Assembly: GCF_000471025.2 (NCBI RefSeq)
Contig: NZ_CP015840.1
Span: forward strand, 930,001-994,000
Origin: Chlamydia gallinacea 08-1274/3
Lineage (GTDB): Bacteria; Chlamydiota; Chlamydiia; Chlamydiales; Chlamydiaceae
Direction of reading: 5' to 3'
DNA length: 64,000 nt
Part shown: in pieces, positions 49,597 to 59,174 of the stretch
How the letters are laid out: every line of letters begins with the position of its first letter
How positions within the stretch are numbered: position 1 is the first letter of the stretch
The notes under the pieces: generated by a model
Told to the model about the DNA's origin: nothing
Databases searched by the model: none
Seen by the model: only the letters and a program-made list of their open reading frames with translations
Translations under genes and position numbers: made by a program

Positions 49597-50829
49597 ATGG
49601 AATCGATGTTATTGTATCTTATAAGATATATGGTTAGTCCTCTAAGGGGAAATCTTTACAATCGCGAGCTTGTAAGCTCTCTTTGTGAACTCGCTAATCC
49701 CACTTCTCCACACCCAATTTTGACTATTCCTGAAGGACCTTTAAATCAGCTTAATGAGGGAACACCTGCTTCAAATACCTCTATAGCCAACTTAATGCGC
49801 CTCCATCACATTCAACCACCACTTTCTTATGTAGACAACGGAAATATAAATACATGTTCGGGAGTTAAAAAGAAACCCAGTGTTTCCATATTTCATATCA
49901 GGCCCTACTTCATTCAATTTAATGATACTGAAAATCGGAGCAAGATCGAACAATTCCTTTATTATCTATGTAAAGTAGTCAGCATACTCCTATCTCCGGT
50001 TCTTGGCAAAGTGATACATCATGTATTTATTATTTATCAGCTTGCTAAACAATATTTTACTCTGAGATTCAATGAGCGGAGTATTATTAATTTCATTACA
50101 AAAGATGAAACAATTTCTTCATGGCGGAAGGGAGAATACATTGCATCCGCATCTGCGTTGAACCATTCTAAACGCTCTCTTCTATATCTAATTGCAGAAA
50201 GAGTGGCAAACTTGATTCTTGGGATAGTATCCCTATTCAGCATATGTGCTCTTGTTATTGCTATAGTGTTATGCTTCAGAGCAGGTACTCGCCTTTTTGA
50301 TTTAATAGCAGCTTTTGCTCCACTTGCTATGATTATTTCTATGTGGGATACTGAACTATCCTCCTCTATATCAGCACTTCTTACTTGTGGAATCATATAT
50401 GCCATCCCAGGAGCTATTCTCTATCCTTTCTTCACTAATCCTTCTCTAGAAATTATCTTTGTTTCCGGAATAATTAGCTGTGTTTTAGGTATGATATACT
50501 TTGTGTTTTACTCTATAACACATACTTGTACTCGCCGGGCAATATCCTCGATTAATCGTTCGTTACTTTCTCTACATATTAGTGAACAAATTCATGAGAG
50601 CGGTGTCCCAAATACTAGTTTGTCCAGATCAGTAGCAAAGAACTGTTTGGATCCTTATAGCTCATTACTAAACAGACAAACCTTCTCAGAAGAGGCAGCT
50701 CTAGGACCTGAGGAACCATCGTATCCACAGGATCTCTCTGGAATCTTACCGCTACCACCTCCGCCGCCTTATACAGATAGAGAGCTTCCTCCAAGCTATG
50801 AAGAAGCTATAAGAGAGGGAAGAAGATAA
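49597..50829 (+). CDS. Inc-like membrane protein with tandem PPxY motifs
   Basis: 410 residues. Hydrophobic segments lie at about 120-150 and 205-305 (several lobes). The C-terminal 100 residues are polar and proline-rich and end with two PPxY motifs, PPPPPY (387-392) and PPSYEEA (398-404), nine residues apart; a further EEPSY is at 372-376. PPxY is the ligand of WW domains in NEDD4-type ubiquitin ligases. As an Inc, this tail would face the host cytosol. No enzyme domain is recognised. It is the first of three consecutive plus-strand genes of Inc character. Confidence 0.75.
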   Translation: MESMLLYLIRYMVSPLRGNLYNRELVSSLCELANPTSPHPILTIPEGPLNQLNEGTPASNTSIANLMRLHHIQPPLSYVDNGNINTCSGVKKKPSVSIFHIRPYFIQFNDTENRSKIEQFLYYLCKVVSILLSPVLGKVIHHVFIIYQLAKQYFTLRFNERSIINFITKDETISSWRKGEYIASASALNHSKRSLLYLIAERVANLILGIVSLFSICALVIAIVLCFRAGTRLFDLIAAFAPLAMIISMWDTELSSSISALLTCGIIYAIPGAILYPFFTNPSLEIIFVSGIISCVLGMIYFVFYSITHTCTRRAISSINRSLLSLHISEQIHESGVPNTSLSRSVAKNCLDPYSSLLNRQTFSEEAALGPEEPSYPQDLSGILPLPPPPPYTDRELPPSYEEAIREGRR

Positions 50830-50870
50830 TTCACAAAATTAAATAACTTAAACTATGATAGGCAAAGTTT

Positions 50871-51275
50871 GTGGCGTGTTTTTTATCCTTTGGTTGTCAG
50901 GACTTAGCGGATTGCTCTACCTATAAAAAAGTTGCAGCCCTAGTTACCGATGCAGTAATCTATCCTGTTGTCACCGCCATTGTCAGCGTAGTCTCCCAAA
51001 TCATACTCCTTATAAAACTTATATTTAAATCTTTATGCTATATTTTTTCTCTTCTCTTTCATCCTTTGGAAGCATCGATTAGCAAAAGTTTTAGTGGGTT
51101 AAACTTAGAAACTTCCTGGTCTCATTTTGTCCTTATCCCTATAATAGGTAGTATGATTTCTGGTTTAATCATTGTTACTCAAGCAAATAAAGAGGAGAAC
51201 TTGAGTTTTTTAGACTCTTGTGTGGTGTTCTTCGAAGCTCCGCTATACTACTGCTCTAGGACAATTTCTTGGTAA
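50871..51275 (+). CDS. Small hypothetical membrane protein, possible Inc
   Basis: 134 residues from the GTG at 50871, with AGGCAAAG about 10 bp upstream. Three hydrophobic stretches: residues 24-62 (two joined lobes), 86-103 (FVLIPIIGSMISGLIIV) and the C-terminal end. An ATG at 50855 in another frame gives only 23 codons, so a frameshift near the start is possible but not needed. It resembles the protein at 21458 in size and in its IPIxG segment. It lies between two Inc-like genes. Confidence 0.6.
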   Translation: MACFLSFGCQDLADCSTYKKVAALVTDAVIYPVVTAIVSVVSQIILLIKLIFKSLCYIFSLLFHPLEASISKSFSGLNLETSWSHFVLIPIIGSMISGLIIVTQANKEENLSFLDSCVVFFEAPLYYCSRTISW

Positions 51276-51322
51276 AGAAATGATTTAGGAGATGAACAAA
51301 GTTAATTTTTAGGGCCGTAATT

Positions 51323-52264
51323 ATGCCGCTACAATCAATGATTATTTCTAATAATGACCGGCTTTCTGAACACGCTCTGAATATTACCGAAAAATACGGT
51401 TTTCTATGTCTTTCTCATGATGGTGTTAAGACCTATCTGTCTAGTCGCTCTCTCCCTTCGTCAACAACAATGAATGATCTAGCTAAGTCATCAGGTGTTG
51501 GGATTAACTTATTACGTTCTTTGAAATCTGCTGGAGTAGCAGTTGCGACTGTTACCGGTATTGATTTGACATCTCGTCTCATTGAAAGAGTTCTTTGGAT
51601 AAAATACCTTTGTAATATGCTTAACCCACCAAATTCTGAAAGAGGGAAGAAATTGGACGACCTTTTTATAGGTATTGCTCTCTCTATTTTCCTATCTCTT
51701 GTTCTCATTATATTTGGTCCTTCTTTTGTTTCTGTTGTTACTGGGGCAATTAAAATCCACCGAGCATCTCAAGTGATCTGGGCATGCAATCGTGAAAATA
51801 AACAACTTCAACTTCTAGAATCTATCAATGCGAATAACCTCCAACCACTTCAGAGAGCTGCTATACGCACTTCTATAGAAGCTAATAAGCAAATGAAAAA
51901 TACGTACATAAAATATAGAGCTACTCGCATTGCATTTTTATTAACTTCTCTTATTGTTTGCATAGCATTATTTGCACTAGCCGCCGGAGTTATATTAGCC
52001 TTTTGCTCTTCTGCAACCTCCGCTGCAATTACTTCTGCAATTATTGGTTGCGGGGTTTCAGGAGGATGTCTACTATTATTTGGATGTCTAGGTTTTATAG
52101 CTGCTTCTGTATATGAACATCGAAAACAAAGCCAAGCTACAGTTACATTACAACAAGCTATTCTTTGCACTATGGTAAGTGACCAGATTGTTAAGAAACC
52201 GGGAGACTATCAAAGAAGCGTGATAAGTCAGGAAATTGCCAACACATGCTATCGTGCTCCCTAA
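51323..52264 (+). CDS. Putative inclusion membrane protein
   Basis: 313 residues with a bilobed hydrophobic domain at about 113-142, a helical polar linker (145-200) and a second bilobed domain at about 203-262, then a polar C terminus. Two Inc-type lobes with a connecting helix imply a hairpin arrangement with both ends in the host cytosol. The ATG at 51323 has AGGGC about 9 bp upstream. No motif beyond this was recognised. It ends the plus-strand Inc island; the next gene converges. Confidence 0.7.
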   Translation: MPLQSMIISNNDRLSEHALNITEKYGFLCLSHDGVKTYLSSRSLPSSTTMNDLAKSSGVGINLLRSLKSAGVAVATVTGIDLTSRLIERVLWIKYLCNMLNPPNSERGKKLDDLFIGIALSIFLSLVLIIFGPSFVSVVTGAIKIHRASQVIWACNRENKQLQLLESINANNLQPLQRAAIRTSIEANKQMKNTYIKYRATRIAFLLTSLIVCIALFALAAGVILAFCSSATSAAITSAIIGCGVSGGCLLLFGCLGFIAASVYEHRKQSQATVTLQQAILCTMVSDQIVKKPGDYQRSVISQEIANTCYRAP

Positions 52265-52331
52265 CATATAAGTTTGGGTTATCGCAATGTATGTTCAGCT
52301 AAGCAGCTCACACGTTAAGTAAGAGTACTTC

Positions 52332-53108
52332 TTAGAGAATATCTAATTTATATATAGAAGAAATAGCATTGAAATCACTTGCTTCATAAGCATCAGGAGA
52401 TAGGATCCAAAATAGGGAGGTCTGCTCTTTGCCTATCATCTCTATAGGGTAAGGAGAAGAAACACTTCTTGGTAAAGAAAATAAATTTTTAATAATTTTC
52501 TTTTTGCTTTCCCCCTGTACATAAACCACAACATGCTTTGCTTTATGTACAGCTCGGAAGGTGAGTGTCATTCTTCGCGTGTGTAGTTGAGGAACATCAT
52601 TAAACACTACAAGACGGGTAGTTTCTCGAATAGCTTGAGTATTAGGAAATAAGGATAGTGTGTGTCCATCTTCTCCGATCCCAAGCATAATCATATCAAA
52701 ACTAGACTGGGGAACTAGTTTTTCAATAATCTCTTGATATTTTTCTGCTCCCTGTGGGTCCTCAATTGGCATACGAAAAACTTGTTCCTCGGGAATGTTT
52801 AATTCCTTGAGTAAACTCATTGCCTGCCCATAATTACTATCTACAGATGTAGGGGGGACATTTCTTTCGTCTCCCCAAAATAAAAATATTTTTGAGGAAT
52901 CTAAAATTTTTGATTTATTTTCTACTAAGCTCTTAAAAATTGCTAGAGGAGTGGATCCTCCGGAAAGGGCAACAAAAAAAGCGTTATTGTTTTGGATAGC
53001 TTTATTTGCAGTTGCTATCCAATCCCGACTAGCTAAATCAATAAATAATTCTCTTTTTTTAGTTAAGAGAAGTTTATGCTCATTATTAAAGTTGATCAGT
53101 GTGGCCAT
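52332..53108 (-). CDS. pgl: 6-phosphogluconolactonase (DevB, CT_186-like)
   Basis: Hydrolyses 6-phosphogluconolactone in the oxidative pentose phosphate pathway. 258 residues of the DevB/NagB-like fold: the phosphate loop ALSGGSTP (about 48-55), FWGDERNVPP with the catalytic region, and MLGIGEDGHTLSLFP, whose GxGxDGHxASLFP motif is diagnostic. It lies 24 bp after zwf and continues that operon. Confidence 0.95.
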   Translation of the reverse strand: MATLINFNNEHKLLLTKKRELFIDLASRDWIATANKAIQNNNAFFVALSGGSTPLAIFKSLVENKSKILDSSKIFLFWGDERNVPPTSVDSNYGQAMSLLKELNIPEEQVFRMPIEDPQGAEKYQEIIEKLVPQSSFDMIMLGIGEDGHTLSLFPNTQAIRETTRLVVFNDVPQLHTRRMTLTFRAVHKAKHVVVYVQGESKKKIIKNLFSLPRSVSSPYPIEMIGKEQTSLFWILSPDAYEASDFNAISSIYKLDIL

Positions 53109-53132
53109 ATAATATCTTTACTCCCTTTCTAT

Positions 53133-54677
53133 TTACAGAGGGCGCCAAGATTTTCCATCTGCTAACAAGAGATCTTCGGCTTGTTTGGGCCCAGAGGATC
53201 CCGCTGCATAGTTAGGAAAGAGGCCTGTTATGTGCCCTTCTTTTTCCCAATGTTTTAAAACAGGGGTGAATAGTTCCCAAGAAGCTACGACTTCGTTACT
53301 AGAGGTAAAGAGCGTTCGATCGCCCAAAATACAATCAAAGAGTAATCGTTCATATGCTTCTGGTGTTTTCGTCTTAAAATAGCTGTCATAGCGAAAATCC
53401 ATGCTTACGGGACGAACAATATTATTTGTTCCCGGAACCTTACAATTAAATTTCAAAGCAACGCCTTCATCAGGTTGAATACGAATAATTAACAGATCAT
53501 TTTCTATAGGACACGCAGAACACGATTCGCGAGTAAATAAATTGTAATACGACTTTTTAAAAATTACAGAAATATCCGTGGATCGTTTAGTAAGGCGTTT
53601 TCCTGCACGTAAGTAAAAAGGTACACCTAACCAACGAGGATTATCTATAAACATTTTTAATGCTACATAAGTTTCTACCATAGAATCTTCAGCAACATTT
53701 TCCTCTTCGCGATAACCAAGGACAGACACATTTTGCACTTCCCCAGGGCCATATTGACCACGAACTATATCTTCTGGAACAAGCGGACGTATTTTTTTAA
53801 TAATATTAATTTTTTCTTTTTTAATTTCCTCAGAATTAAATGATGTGGGAGGTTCCATGGTTAATAAGCAGAGTAACTGCATCATATGGTTCTGCACCAT
53901 ATCCCGAAGCATTCCTGATTTCTCAAAAAGATTACCTCGTGTGCCTATGCCTATAGATTCGCTAACACTAATTTGCACATGATCAATATATTGAGAATTC
54001 CAGCAGGATTCAAACAAGGTATTTGCAAAACGTATAGTAAGGATATTTTGTACAGTTTCCTTCCCTAAGTAATGATCTATACGATAAATAGCATCTTCAT
54101 GAAGATTTTCATCTATGTACTTTTGTAATTCTTGAGCACTCTGGAGATCAACTCCAAAAGGTTTTTCTATAATTACTCGAGACCACGGGGAGTCTTTACT
54201 TTGATTATGATAAAAAAGACGATGCTTATTAATATTTTGAATAATTTCTGGGAAATATTCTGGAGGTGTAGATAGATAGAATAAACGGTTTCCTAGAGTT
54301 CCGTGGGTCCTATCAATATCCTCAAGTCTTTCCTTTAATGTTCCATAGCCTTCATCAGAAGAGAAGTTGGATTCATGATAAAATACTCGTGACTCGAACT
54401 TTTCCCAAACACGGATATCCAATTCTTCATTAGAAGAAAAATTTTGGATGGCCTGTTTCATTTCTTCACGGAACTGTTCATGGCTCTTTTTTCTTCTTGC
54501 GAATCCAACACAAACAAAATTTTCTGAGAGTTTACCCTCTTTAACCAAGTGATATAGAGCGGGAAAAAGCTTACGAGAAGTAAGATCCCCGGTAGCCCCA
54601 AAAATGACCATAACACATGGGGGAGATTGAAGTGCTATTTTCCCTTCCTCAGGACGTGGACTACTTACCGTTTCCAT
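53133..54677 (-). CDS. zwf: Glucose-6-phosphate 1-dehydrogenase (CT_185-like)
   Basis: NADP-dependent entry enzyme of the oxidative pentose phosphate pathway. 514 residues, slightly longer than the 485-490 norm through an N-terminal extension of about 18. The coenzyme loop FGATGDLTSRKL (about 28) and the substrate/catalytic motif RIDHYLGKETVQN (about 200) are intact, as is EKPFG. First gene of zwf-pgl; the 209-bp gap upstream probably holds its promoter. Confidence 0.96.
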   Translation of the reverse strand: METVSSPRPEEGKIALQSPPCVMVIFGATGDLTSRKLFPALYHLVKEGKLSENFVCVGFARRKKSHEQFREEMKQAIQNFSSNEELDIRVWEKFESRVFYHESNFSSDEGYGTLKERLEDIDRTHGTLGNRLFYLSTPPEYFPEIIQNINKHRLFYHNQSKDSPWSRVIIEKPFGVDLQSAQELQKYIDENLHEDAIYRIDHYLGKETVQNILTIRFANTLFESCWNSQYIDHVQISVSESIGIGTRGNLFEKSGMLRDMVQNHMMQLLCLLTMEPPTSFNSEEIKKEKINIIKKIRPLVPEDIVRGQYGPGEVQNVSVLGYREEENVAEDSMVETYVALKMFIDNPRWLGVPFYLRAGKRLTKRSTDISVIFKKSYYNLFTRESCSACPIENDLLIIRIQPDEGVALKFNCKVPGTNNIVRPVSMDFRYDSYFKTKTPEAYERLLFDCILGDRTLFTSSNEVVASWELFTPVLKHWEKEGHITGLFPNYAAGSSGPKQAEDLLLADGKSWRPL

Positions 54678-54886
54678 GGTTGCTAGACCTTAATACAAAT
54701 AAAAATATGTAGAATAACAAAAAAGAATAAAAGTCACTATGAGGAAACCAAATTATTTCTCTAGACAGCCTACATTAAAAAATAGAGAAGTATCCCTGAG
54801 ATTGTCTAGCAAGTCCTAACCTAAATTTTCCATAAGAAAGGAGAGTACATTGCGTAGTTAAATAGAGTAAAAATTTTCTTTACTAA

Positions 54887-56470
54887 CTAAGGGGCATTTG
54901 TATGACGAAAATCCACAATTCCTGTGGGAGAGAGAGTTAGATTAGAAAATTTTTTATTTAGTGCCACATGAAAAGCATCATGATAAATAGGTTCAATAAT
55001 ATGTAGGCTTTCCAAATATAATGCTGCTTGAGAGATAAGCTCCAAACGTCTTTGAGGTTCACGTTCATGTTCGATGGTTGCTAATAAGGAAAGAAAATCT
55101 TTGTGTGGAATCCTGTAGGGAAGGACTCCTGAAGTACCGAAAATCGAGAGAAAGGCCATAGGATCAGAAAAATCTGCGAACCATTCTCCAGTAGCTAAAG
55201 AAAACTGTCCGGAAGTTAACTCTTTTTGCAGTAAGGAAAATTCCTTCCCTAGGATAGGAATAGTAAATCCTAGGGTTTCTTTCCATTGTTCTCGTACTAA
55301 CTGAACAAGAAGCGCATGCGACGCTGAGCCTGAAGGAAAAACTAGAGCGTGATTTTCAATATCTTTGATACTCATACCCAACTCTTGCATAGCTTCTACA
55401 AATAATTTTTTCGCTAGACACTTGTTATGTTCTTTAGATAGAAGATCTGAAGGAGGATATTTGTGAATATTCGTTGGTAATAAATGGCTTGCGGGCTGCA
55501 CCCTATCTAGAAAGGCTGCTGCTACAAGAGCTTCCTTATCCAAAGCTAAAGACATAGCTTTTCTTAGTTTCGCATGGTTGAAAGGAAATTTATTTATATT
55601 AAAAGTAATCCAAGAAGTCCCTGCAACTTCAAATGTATGGAGGTGTCCTTGAGATTGTAAATAAGCTAATGCCTCTGTAGGAATACGCTCTCCCCAGGGG
55701 GGGCCTTGCCAATGTAGTTTCCCTTGATTAAATAAAAGAGCAGCCGTATTTGCGTCAGGAATAAAGTGTACAATAATAGAGTGCGTATTTACCTGTTCTT
55801 GATTGTAATAATAGGGATTTTTCTCTAGGTGTATCCATTGTTTAGCCTTCATTTTTTTAGGGTAAAATGCACCGTTCGTTATAGGCTTAGTGGTTATACC
55901 TTCTCGTTGTTTTTTATGTACGGGAAAGAAAATTGGCAAAGACAAGAGCTTTAAAAAATGCGACGTAGGGGACTCAAGATCAATAACTAGAGTCCTTTCA
56001 TCTTTCGCATAAAACCCTACTTCACTCAGAGAACAATTTTGTTGAGAAACTTTTTTCGCATTCTTAATAGGATCAAAGGCAAAATGATAGACCCCGCCTA
56101 CTTCGTGAGTCACAACTTGTTTCCAAGAATCAATAAAATCCGTAGCTGTTAAGGGATCCCCATTACTCCAATACGCCTGTCTTAGCTGGAAGGTATACTG
56201 CATACCGTCCTCAGAAATAAAGTAATGTTCTGCAAGAGCTGGTTCAATTTCCCCTGTATGTGTATTTTCCTGAACTAAGCCTTCGTAGATATGCCTAATT
56301 AAATTAATATTGGAAAGCAAACGCACTTCACGAGGGTCAAGAGAACGAGGATCGTCTCGCATATTAATACAGATCTGTCCTTGGGAATGACGAAATTGAG
56401 AGCATCCTATTAAAACTACGGATGCAATAAGGAGGAATCCAAAACTGACTCCCAATGGTATCTTGCGCAT
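54887..56470 (-). CDS. oppA: Peptide-binding lipoprotein OppA family (CT_198-like)
   Basis: Solute-binding lipoprotein of an oligopeptide ABC importer. The 527 residues start with a signal peptide [20 protein letters not shown] ending in the lipobox LIGC (Cys23). The SBP_bac_5 fold is shown by [38 protein letters not shown] and [24 protein letters not shown] segments. The start lies 55 bp inside the 3' end of tsaD in another frame; the signal peptide requires this start, so the overlap is real. No opp permease genes are adjacent here. Confidence 0.92.
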   Translation of the reverse strand: MRKIPLGVSFGFLLIASVVLIGCSQFRHSQGQICINMRDDPRSLDPREVRLLSNINLIRHIYEGLVQENTHTGEIEPALAEHYFISEDGMQYTFQLRQAYWSNGDPLTATDFIDSWKQVVTHEVGGVYHFAFDPIKNAKKVSQQNCSLSEVGFYAKDERTLVIDLESPTSHFLKLLSLPIFFPVHKKQREGITTKPITNGAFYPKKMKAKQWIHLEKNPYYYNQEQVNTHSIIVHFIPDANTAALLFNQGKLHWQGPPWGERIPTEALAYLQSQGHLHTFEVAGTSWITFNINKFPFNHAKLRKAMSLALDKEALVAAAFLDRVQPASHLLPTNIHKYPPSDLLSKEHNKCLAKKLFVEAMQELGMSIKDIENHALVFPSGSASHALLVQLVREQWKETLGFTIPILGKEFSLLQKELTSGQFSLATGEWFADFSDPMAFLSIFGTSGVLPYRIPHKDFLSLLATIEHEREPQRRLELISQAALYLESLHIIEPIYHDAFHVALNKKFSNLTLSPTGIVDFRHTNAP

Positions 56471-57450
56471 GGAGAAACTTCCAGCCTTGTTTTATTTGCG
56501 AGAAAAAGCTCTCTCCCTAATCCTGCAATCATCGCAGCGTTATCAGTGCATAGTTGTGGAGAAGGAAAATATACCGGCACATCCAGAGTTGCGGACAATA
56601 ATTCCCGGAAAAATGAGTTATTTGCAACTCCCCCTCCAAGAAGGAGGGATCTACACGAAAATGTTTTTATAATAGTCGGAAGTTTTTGTGCAATAGTTGT
56701 AAATGCAGTGCGTTGAAACGAAGCTGCTATATCGCTTTTTTGCTCTTGAGATAGCTCAGGCAGAGGTGTCCGAGAAGAACTATTCTTTCCCTTAATTGCA
56801 TAAAGAACGGCCGTTTTTAATCCACTAAAAGAGAGATCATACCCTTCAACATGGGCAGGAGAAAATGCATAAGCGGTTTCCGATCCATGGCGCGCTAATT
56901 TTTCTATTAATGCCCCTCCGGGATAAGGGAGACCTAAAAACCGTGCTACTTTATCAAAGGTTTCCCCTAGAGCGTCATCTCGTGTCTTCCCAATGAGACG
57001 GTAGGTTAAAGGATCTTCCATGAAAAACATTGCAGTATGTGCTCCAGAAACTACTAATCCTAAAGCAGGAAATTCTACTTGAGCTGATTCCATATAGACA
57101 GCATATAAATGCGCTTCTACGTGGTTCACTCCAATTAAAGGCTTATTCGCTCCTAAGGCCAGCCCCTTAGCAAAATTTACACCTATAGATAGAGAACCAA
57201 TCAATCCTGGTGTTGTTGTTACAGCCAATAAATCCACATCAGTCCATGACACTTGGGATTCTTCCATGGCAATGCGAACAACACGAGGAAATGCTTGAAG
57301 ATGGGCTCGCGAGGCAATTTCAGGAACAACACCTCCATAAGATGCATGTTCCTCTTGTGAAGCAATGATATTAGCTAAGATTTTTGTCTCTCCATCTATG
57401 ATAGAGCAGGATGTTTCATCACAAGAGCTTTCCAAGCCTAAAGTGAGCAT
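56416..57450 (-). CDS. tsaD: tRNA N6-adenosine threonylcarbamoyltransferase
   Basis: Transfers the threonylcarbamoyl group to A37 of tRNA (t6A), using the product of the Sua5/TsaC enzyme (29808). The start is placed at the ATG at 57450 (344 residues, [14 protein letters not shown]), which matches the usual N terminus; the frame is open upstream but encodes an improbable Phe-rich stretch. Metal ligands are in NHVEAHLYA (HxxxH), with [11 protein letters not shown] and SGAHTAM also present. The 3' end overlaps the oppA signal peptide by 55 bp. Confidence 0.95.
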   Translation of the reverse strand: MLTLGLESSCDETSCSIIDGETKILANIIASQEEHASYGGVVPEIASRAHLQAFPRVVRIAMEESQVSWTDVDLLAVTTTPGLIGSLSIGVNFAKGLALGANKPLIGVNHVEAHLYAVYMESAQVEFPALGLVVSGAHTAMFFMEDPLTYRLIGKTRDDALGETFDKVARFLGLPYPGGALIEKLARHGSETAYAFSPAHVEGYDLSFSGLKTAVLYAIKGKNSSSRTPLPELSQEQKSDIAASFQRTAFTTIAQKLPTIIKTFSCRSLLLGGGVANNSFFRELLSATLDVPVYFPSPQLCTDNAAMIAGLGRELFLANKTRLEVSPCARYHWESVLDSSLLHP

Positions 57451-57756
57451 TATAAAACCAAACAAGCAAAAAATACCTGTCATAGGGTAAAGGAGAATTC
57501 TTAAAATCATCAAGAAAAACTTCCTGAAGAAAAAAAGAAATTCCTTAAATGGCACAGTCTGTTCTCTTTATTTTTCATGATTTAGTTTTTGTTATTTCCT
57601 AGTAGAAAAACAACGAGGCATCACTGGGCTCCTTAGAAAGAAAACTAAATAAATTAAACTAAAAAAATAATTTTGCTAAAGATAAAAACTTACTCTTGCG
57701 TCCCTTTATTAGAGGAATTAATTTGTCATTTTAAAAGAAAATTTCTTGCTAGTTTT

Positions 57757-57762
57757 TATAAT
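57757..57762 (+). promoter_or_regulatory. Candidate -10 box for the glnPQ genes
   Basis: A perfect TATAAT at 57757-57762, 52 bp before the permease start in an AT-rich gap. No good -35 box at normal spacing. Confidence 0.3.
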
Positions 57763-57813
57763 TAATTGCATGATCGCTACTTTTTTAGTTAAATAAGCAT
57801 GCTCCGCTAAAAT

Positions 57814-58464
57814 ATGGAAAACTGGGTTGCTACAGCAAGAGTACTTCTTCGTGGATGTGAATACACAGTATTTATTAGCGGCATATCTATAATCTTTGGC
57901 CTATTTCTTGGTATCATCATTGGCTCATTAACCTCTCAGTACTTTTCTTGTCGTGTCTTACGTTCTTTAGGGAGCCTATATGTGACTATCATCCGGGGCA
58001 CCCCTCTATTCATTCAAATTCTCATTTGTTATTTTGGCCTTCCAACAGTAATCCGTGTAAATTTATCTCCCCTGGCATCAGGGATAATTTCTTTAAGTAT
58101 TAACTCCTCAGCATATCTTGCAGAAATTATCCGTGGAGGGATTAATTCTTTATCCATAGGGCAATGGGAGTCTGCTAAAGTTTTGGGATATAAAAAATCA
58201 CAAATTTTTCTTTATATTATTTATCCTCAGGTATTTAGAAATATTCTTCCCTCCTTAACAAATGAGTTCATTGCCTTAATTAAAGAAAGCAGCATCTTAA
58301 TGGTCGTAGGAGTTCCTGAGCTTACGAAAGTAAGTAAAGACATCGTTTCTAGAGAGCTCAATCCTATGGAAATGTATAGTATCTGCGCAGGATTGTATCT
58401 AATAATGACATCATTACTTTCTTATTTTGCCAGATTACTTGAAAGAAAGAGAGAAGAAACATGA
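57814..58464 (+). CDS. glnP: Amino-acid ABC transporter permease (CT_129-like)
   Basis: 216-residue polar-amino-acid permease of the HisM/GlnP family with about five membrane segments. RGTPLFIQILICYFGLP and the EAA loop QWESAKVLGYKKSQIFLYII (docking site for the ATPase) are typical. Specificity (glutamine, arginine or other) is not readable. It overlaps the ATPase gene by four bases; no binding-protein gene is adjacent, so it must be encoded elsewhere. Confidence 0.93.
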   Translation: MENWVATARVLLRGCEYTVFISGISIIFGLFLGIIIGSLTSQYFSCRVLRSLGSLYVTIIRGTPLFIQILICYFGLPTVIRVNLSPLASGIISLSINSSAYLAEIIRGGINSLSIGQWESAKVLGYKKSQIFLYIIYPQVFRNILPSLTNEFIALIKESSILMVVGVPELTKVSKDIVSRELNPMEMYSICAGLYLIMTSLLSYFARLLERKREET

Positions 58465-59147
58465 CCGTCAAAGTACAAGATCTTACCTATTCCATTAACA
58501 ATAAGCAGATTCTCTCTGGGGTATCCTTTTCATTAGAAGCTGGACGCATTACTTTATTTATTGGCAGAAGCGGTTCAGGGAAAACTACAATATTGCGTGC
58601 TCTTGTTGGTCTTCTTCCTCCTACGGAAGGAGACATGACTATTTCTGGAGAACCACCCGCTCTTGTTTTTCAACACCCCGAGCTATTTCCTCACATGACT
58701 GTGCTAAATAACTGCATCCATCCTCAAATCATTATCAAACACAAAAGTCTGGAAGAAGCTAAAGAACGCGCCTACAATCTCCTCAAGCAGTTGGATATTG
58801 AAAATCTTGCCAAACATTACCCTCATCAGCTATCGGGAGGGCAAAAACAACGTGTAGCTATCGTCCGTTCTTTATGTATGGATAAGCGCATTTTATTATT
58901 TGATGAGCCCACTTCGGCTTTGGATCCTTTTTCTACCCGGTCATTTCGATGTCTTTTAGAATCTTTAAAAGACCAGAACCTTACTCTAGCTATTTCCACA
59001 CACGATGTGCCTTTCATTCAAGAATGCTTAGATCGTGTGTATCTTATAGATCAGGGAAAAGTTACAAGTATTTATGATAAACGAGATGGAGATTTGTCTT
59101 CAGAGCACCCAATAAGTCTTTACTTAAATTCAATGTTATTATCTTAA
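58461..59147 (+). CDS. glnQ: Amino-acid ABC transporter ATPase (CT_130-like)
   Basis: 228-residue ATPase paired with the permease. Walker A GRSGSGKTT (35-43), Q-loop LVFQHPELFPHMTVL, signature LSGGQKQR, Walker B ILLFDEPTSALDP and the H-loop STHD are intact. The family is that of GlnQ/HisP, energising uptake of a polar amino acid. The gene ends at the hairpin 59146-59171. Confidence 0.93.
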   Translation: MTVKVQDLTYSINNKQILSGVSFSLEAGRITLFIGRSGSGKTTILRALVGLLPPTEGDMTISGEPPALVFQHPELFPHMTVLNNCIHPQIIIKHKSLEEAKERAYNLLKQLDIENLAKHYPHQLSGGQKQRVAIVRSLCMDKRILLFDEPTSALDPFSTRSFRCLLESLKDQNLTLAISTHDVPFIQECLDRVYLIDQGKVTSIYDKRDGDLSSEHPISLYLNSMLLS

Positions 59148-59171
59148 ACGGCTGCAGCAACGCAACCGTTT
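59146..59171. terminator. Bidirectional hairpin between convergent genes
   Basis: AAACGGCTGC (59146-59155) pairs with GCAACCGTTT (59162-59171) with one mismatch around a 6-base loop, in the 27-bp gap between glnQ and the convergent gene at 59175. It ends with TTT on both strands. Confidence 0.65.
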
Positions 59172-59174
59172 CTC

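Noticed and set aside
54857..54886. AGTAAA/TTTACT inverted repeat just after oppA
   Set aside because: A 6-bp A/T-only stem is too weak to call a terminator.
57451..57555. 35-residue Phe-rich extension of TsaD
   Set aside because: TsaD proteins start at the [14 protein letters not shown] position; the extension has no conserved counterpart.
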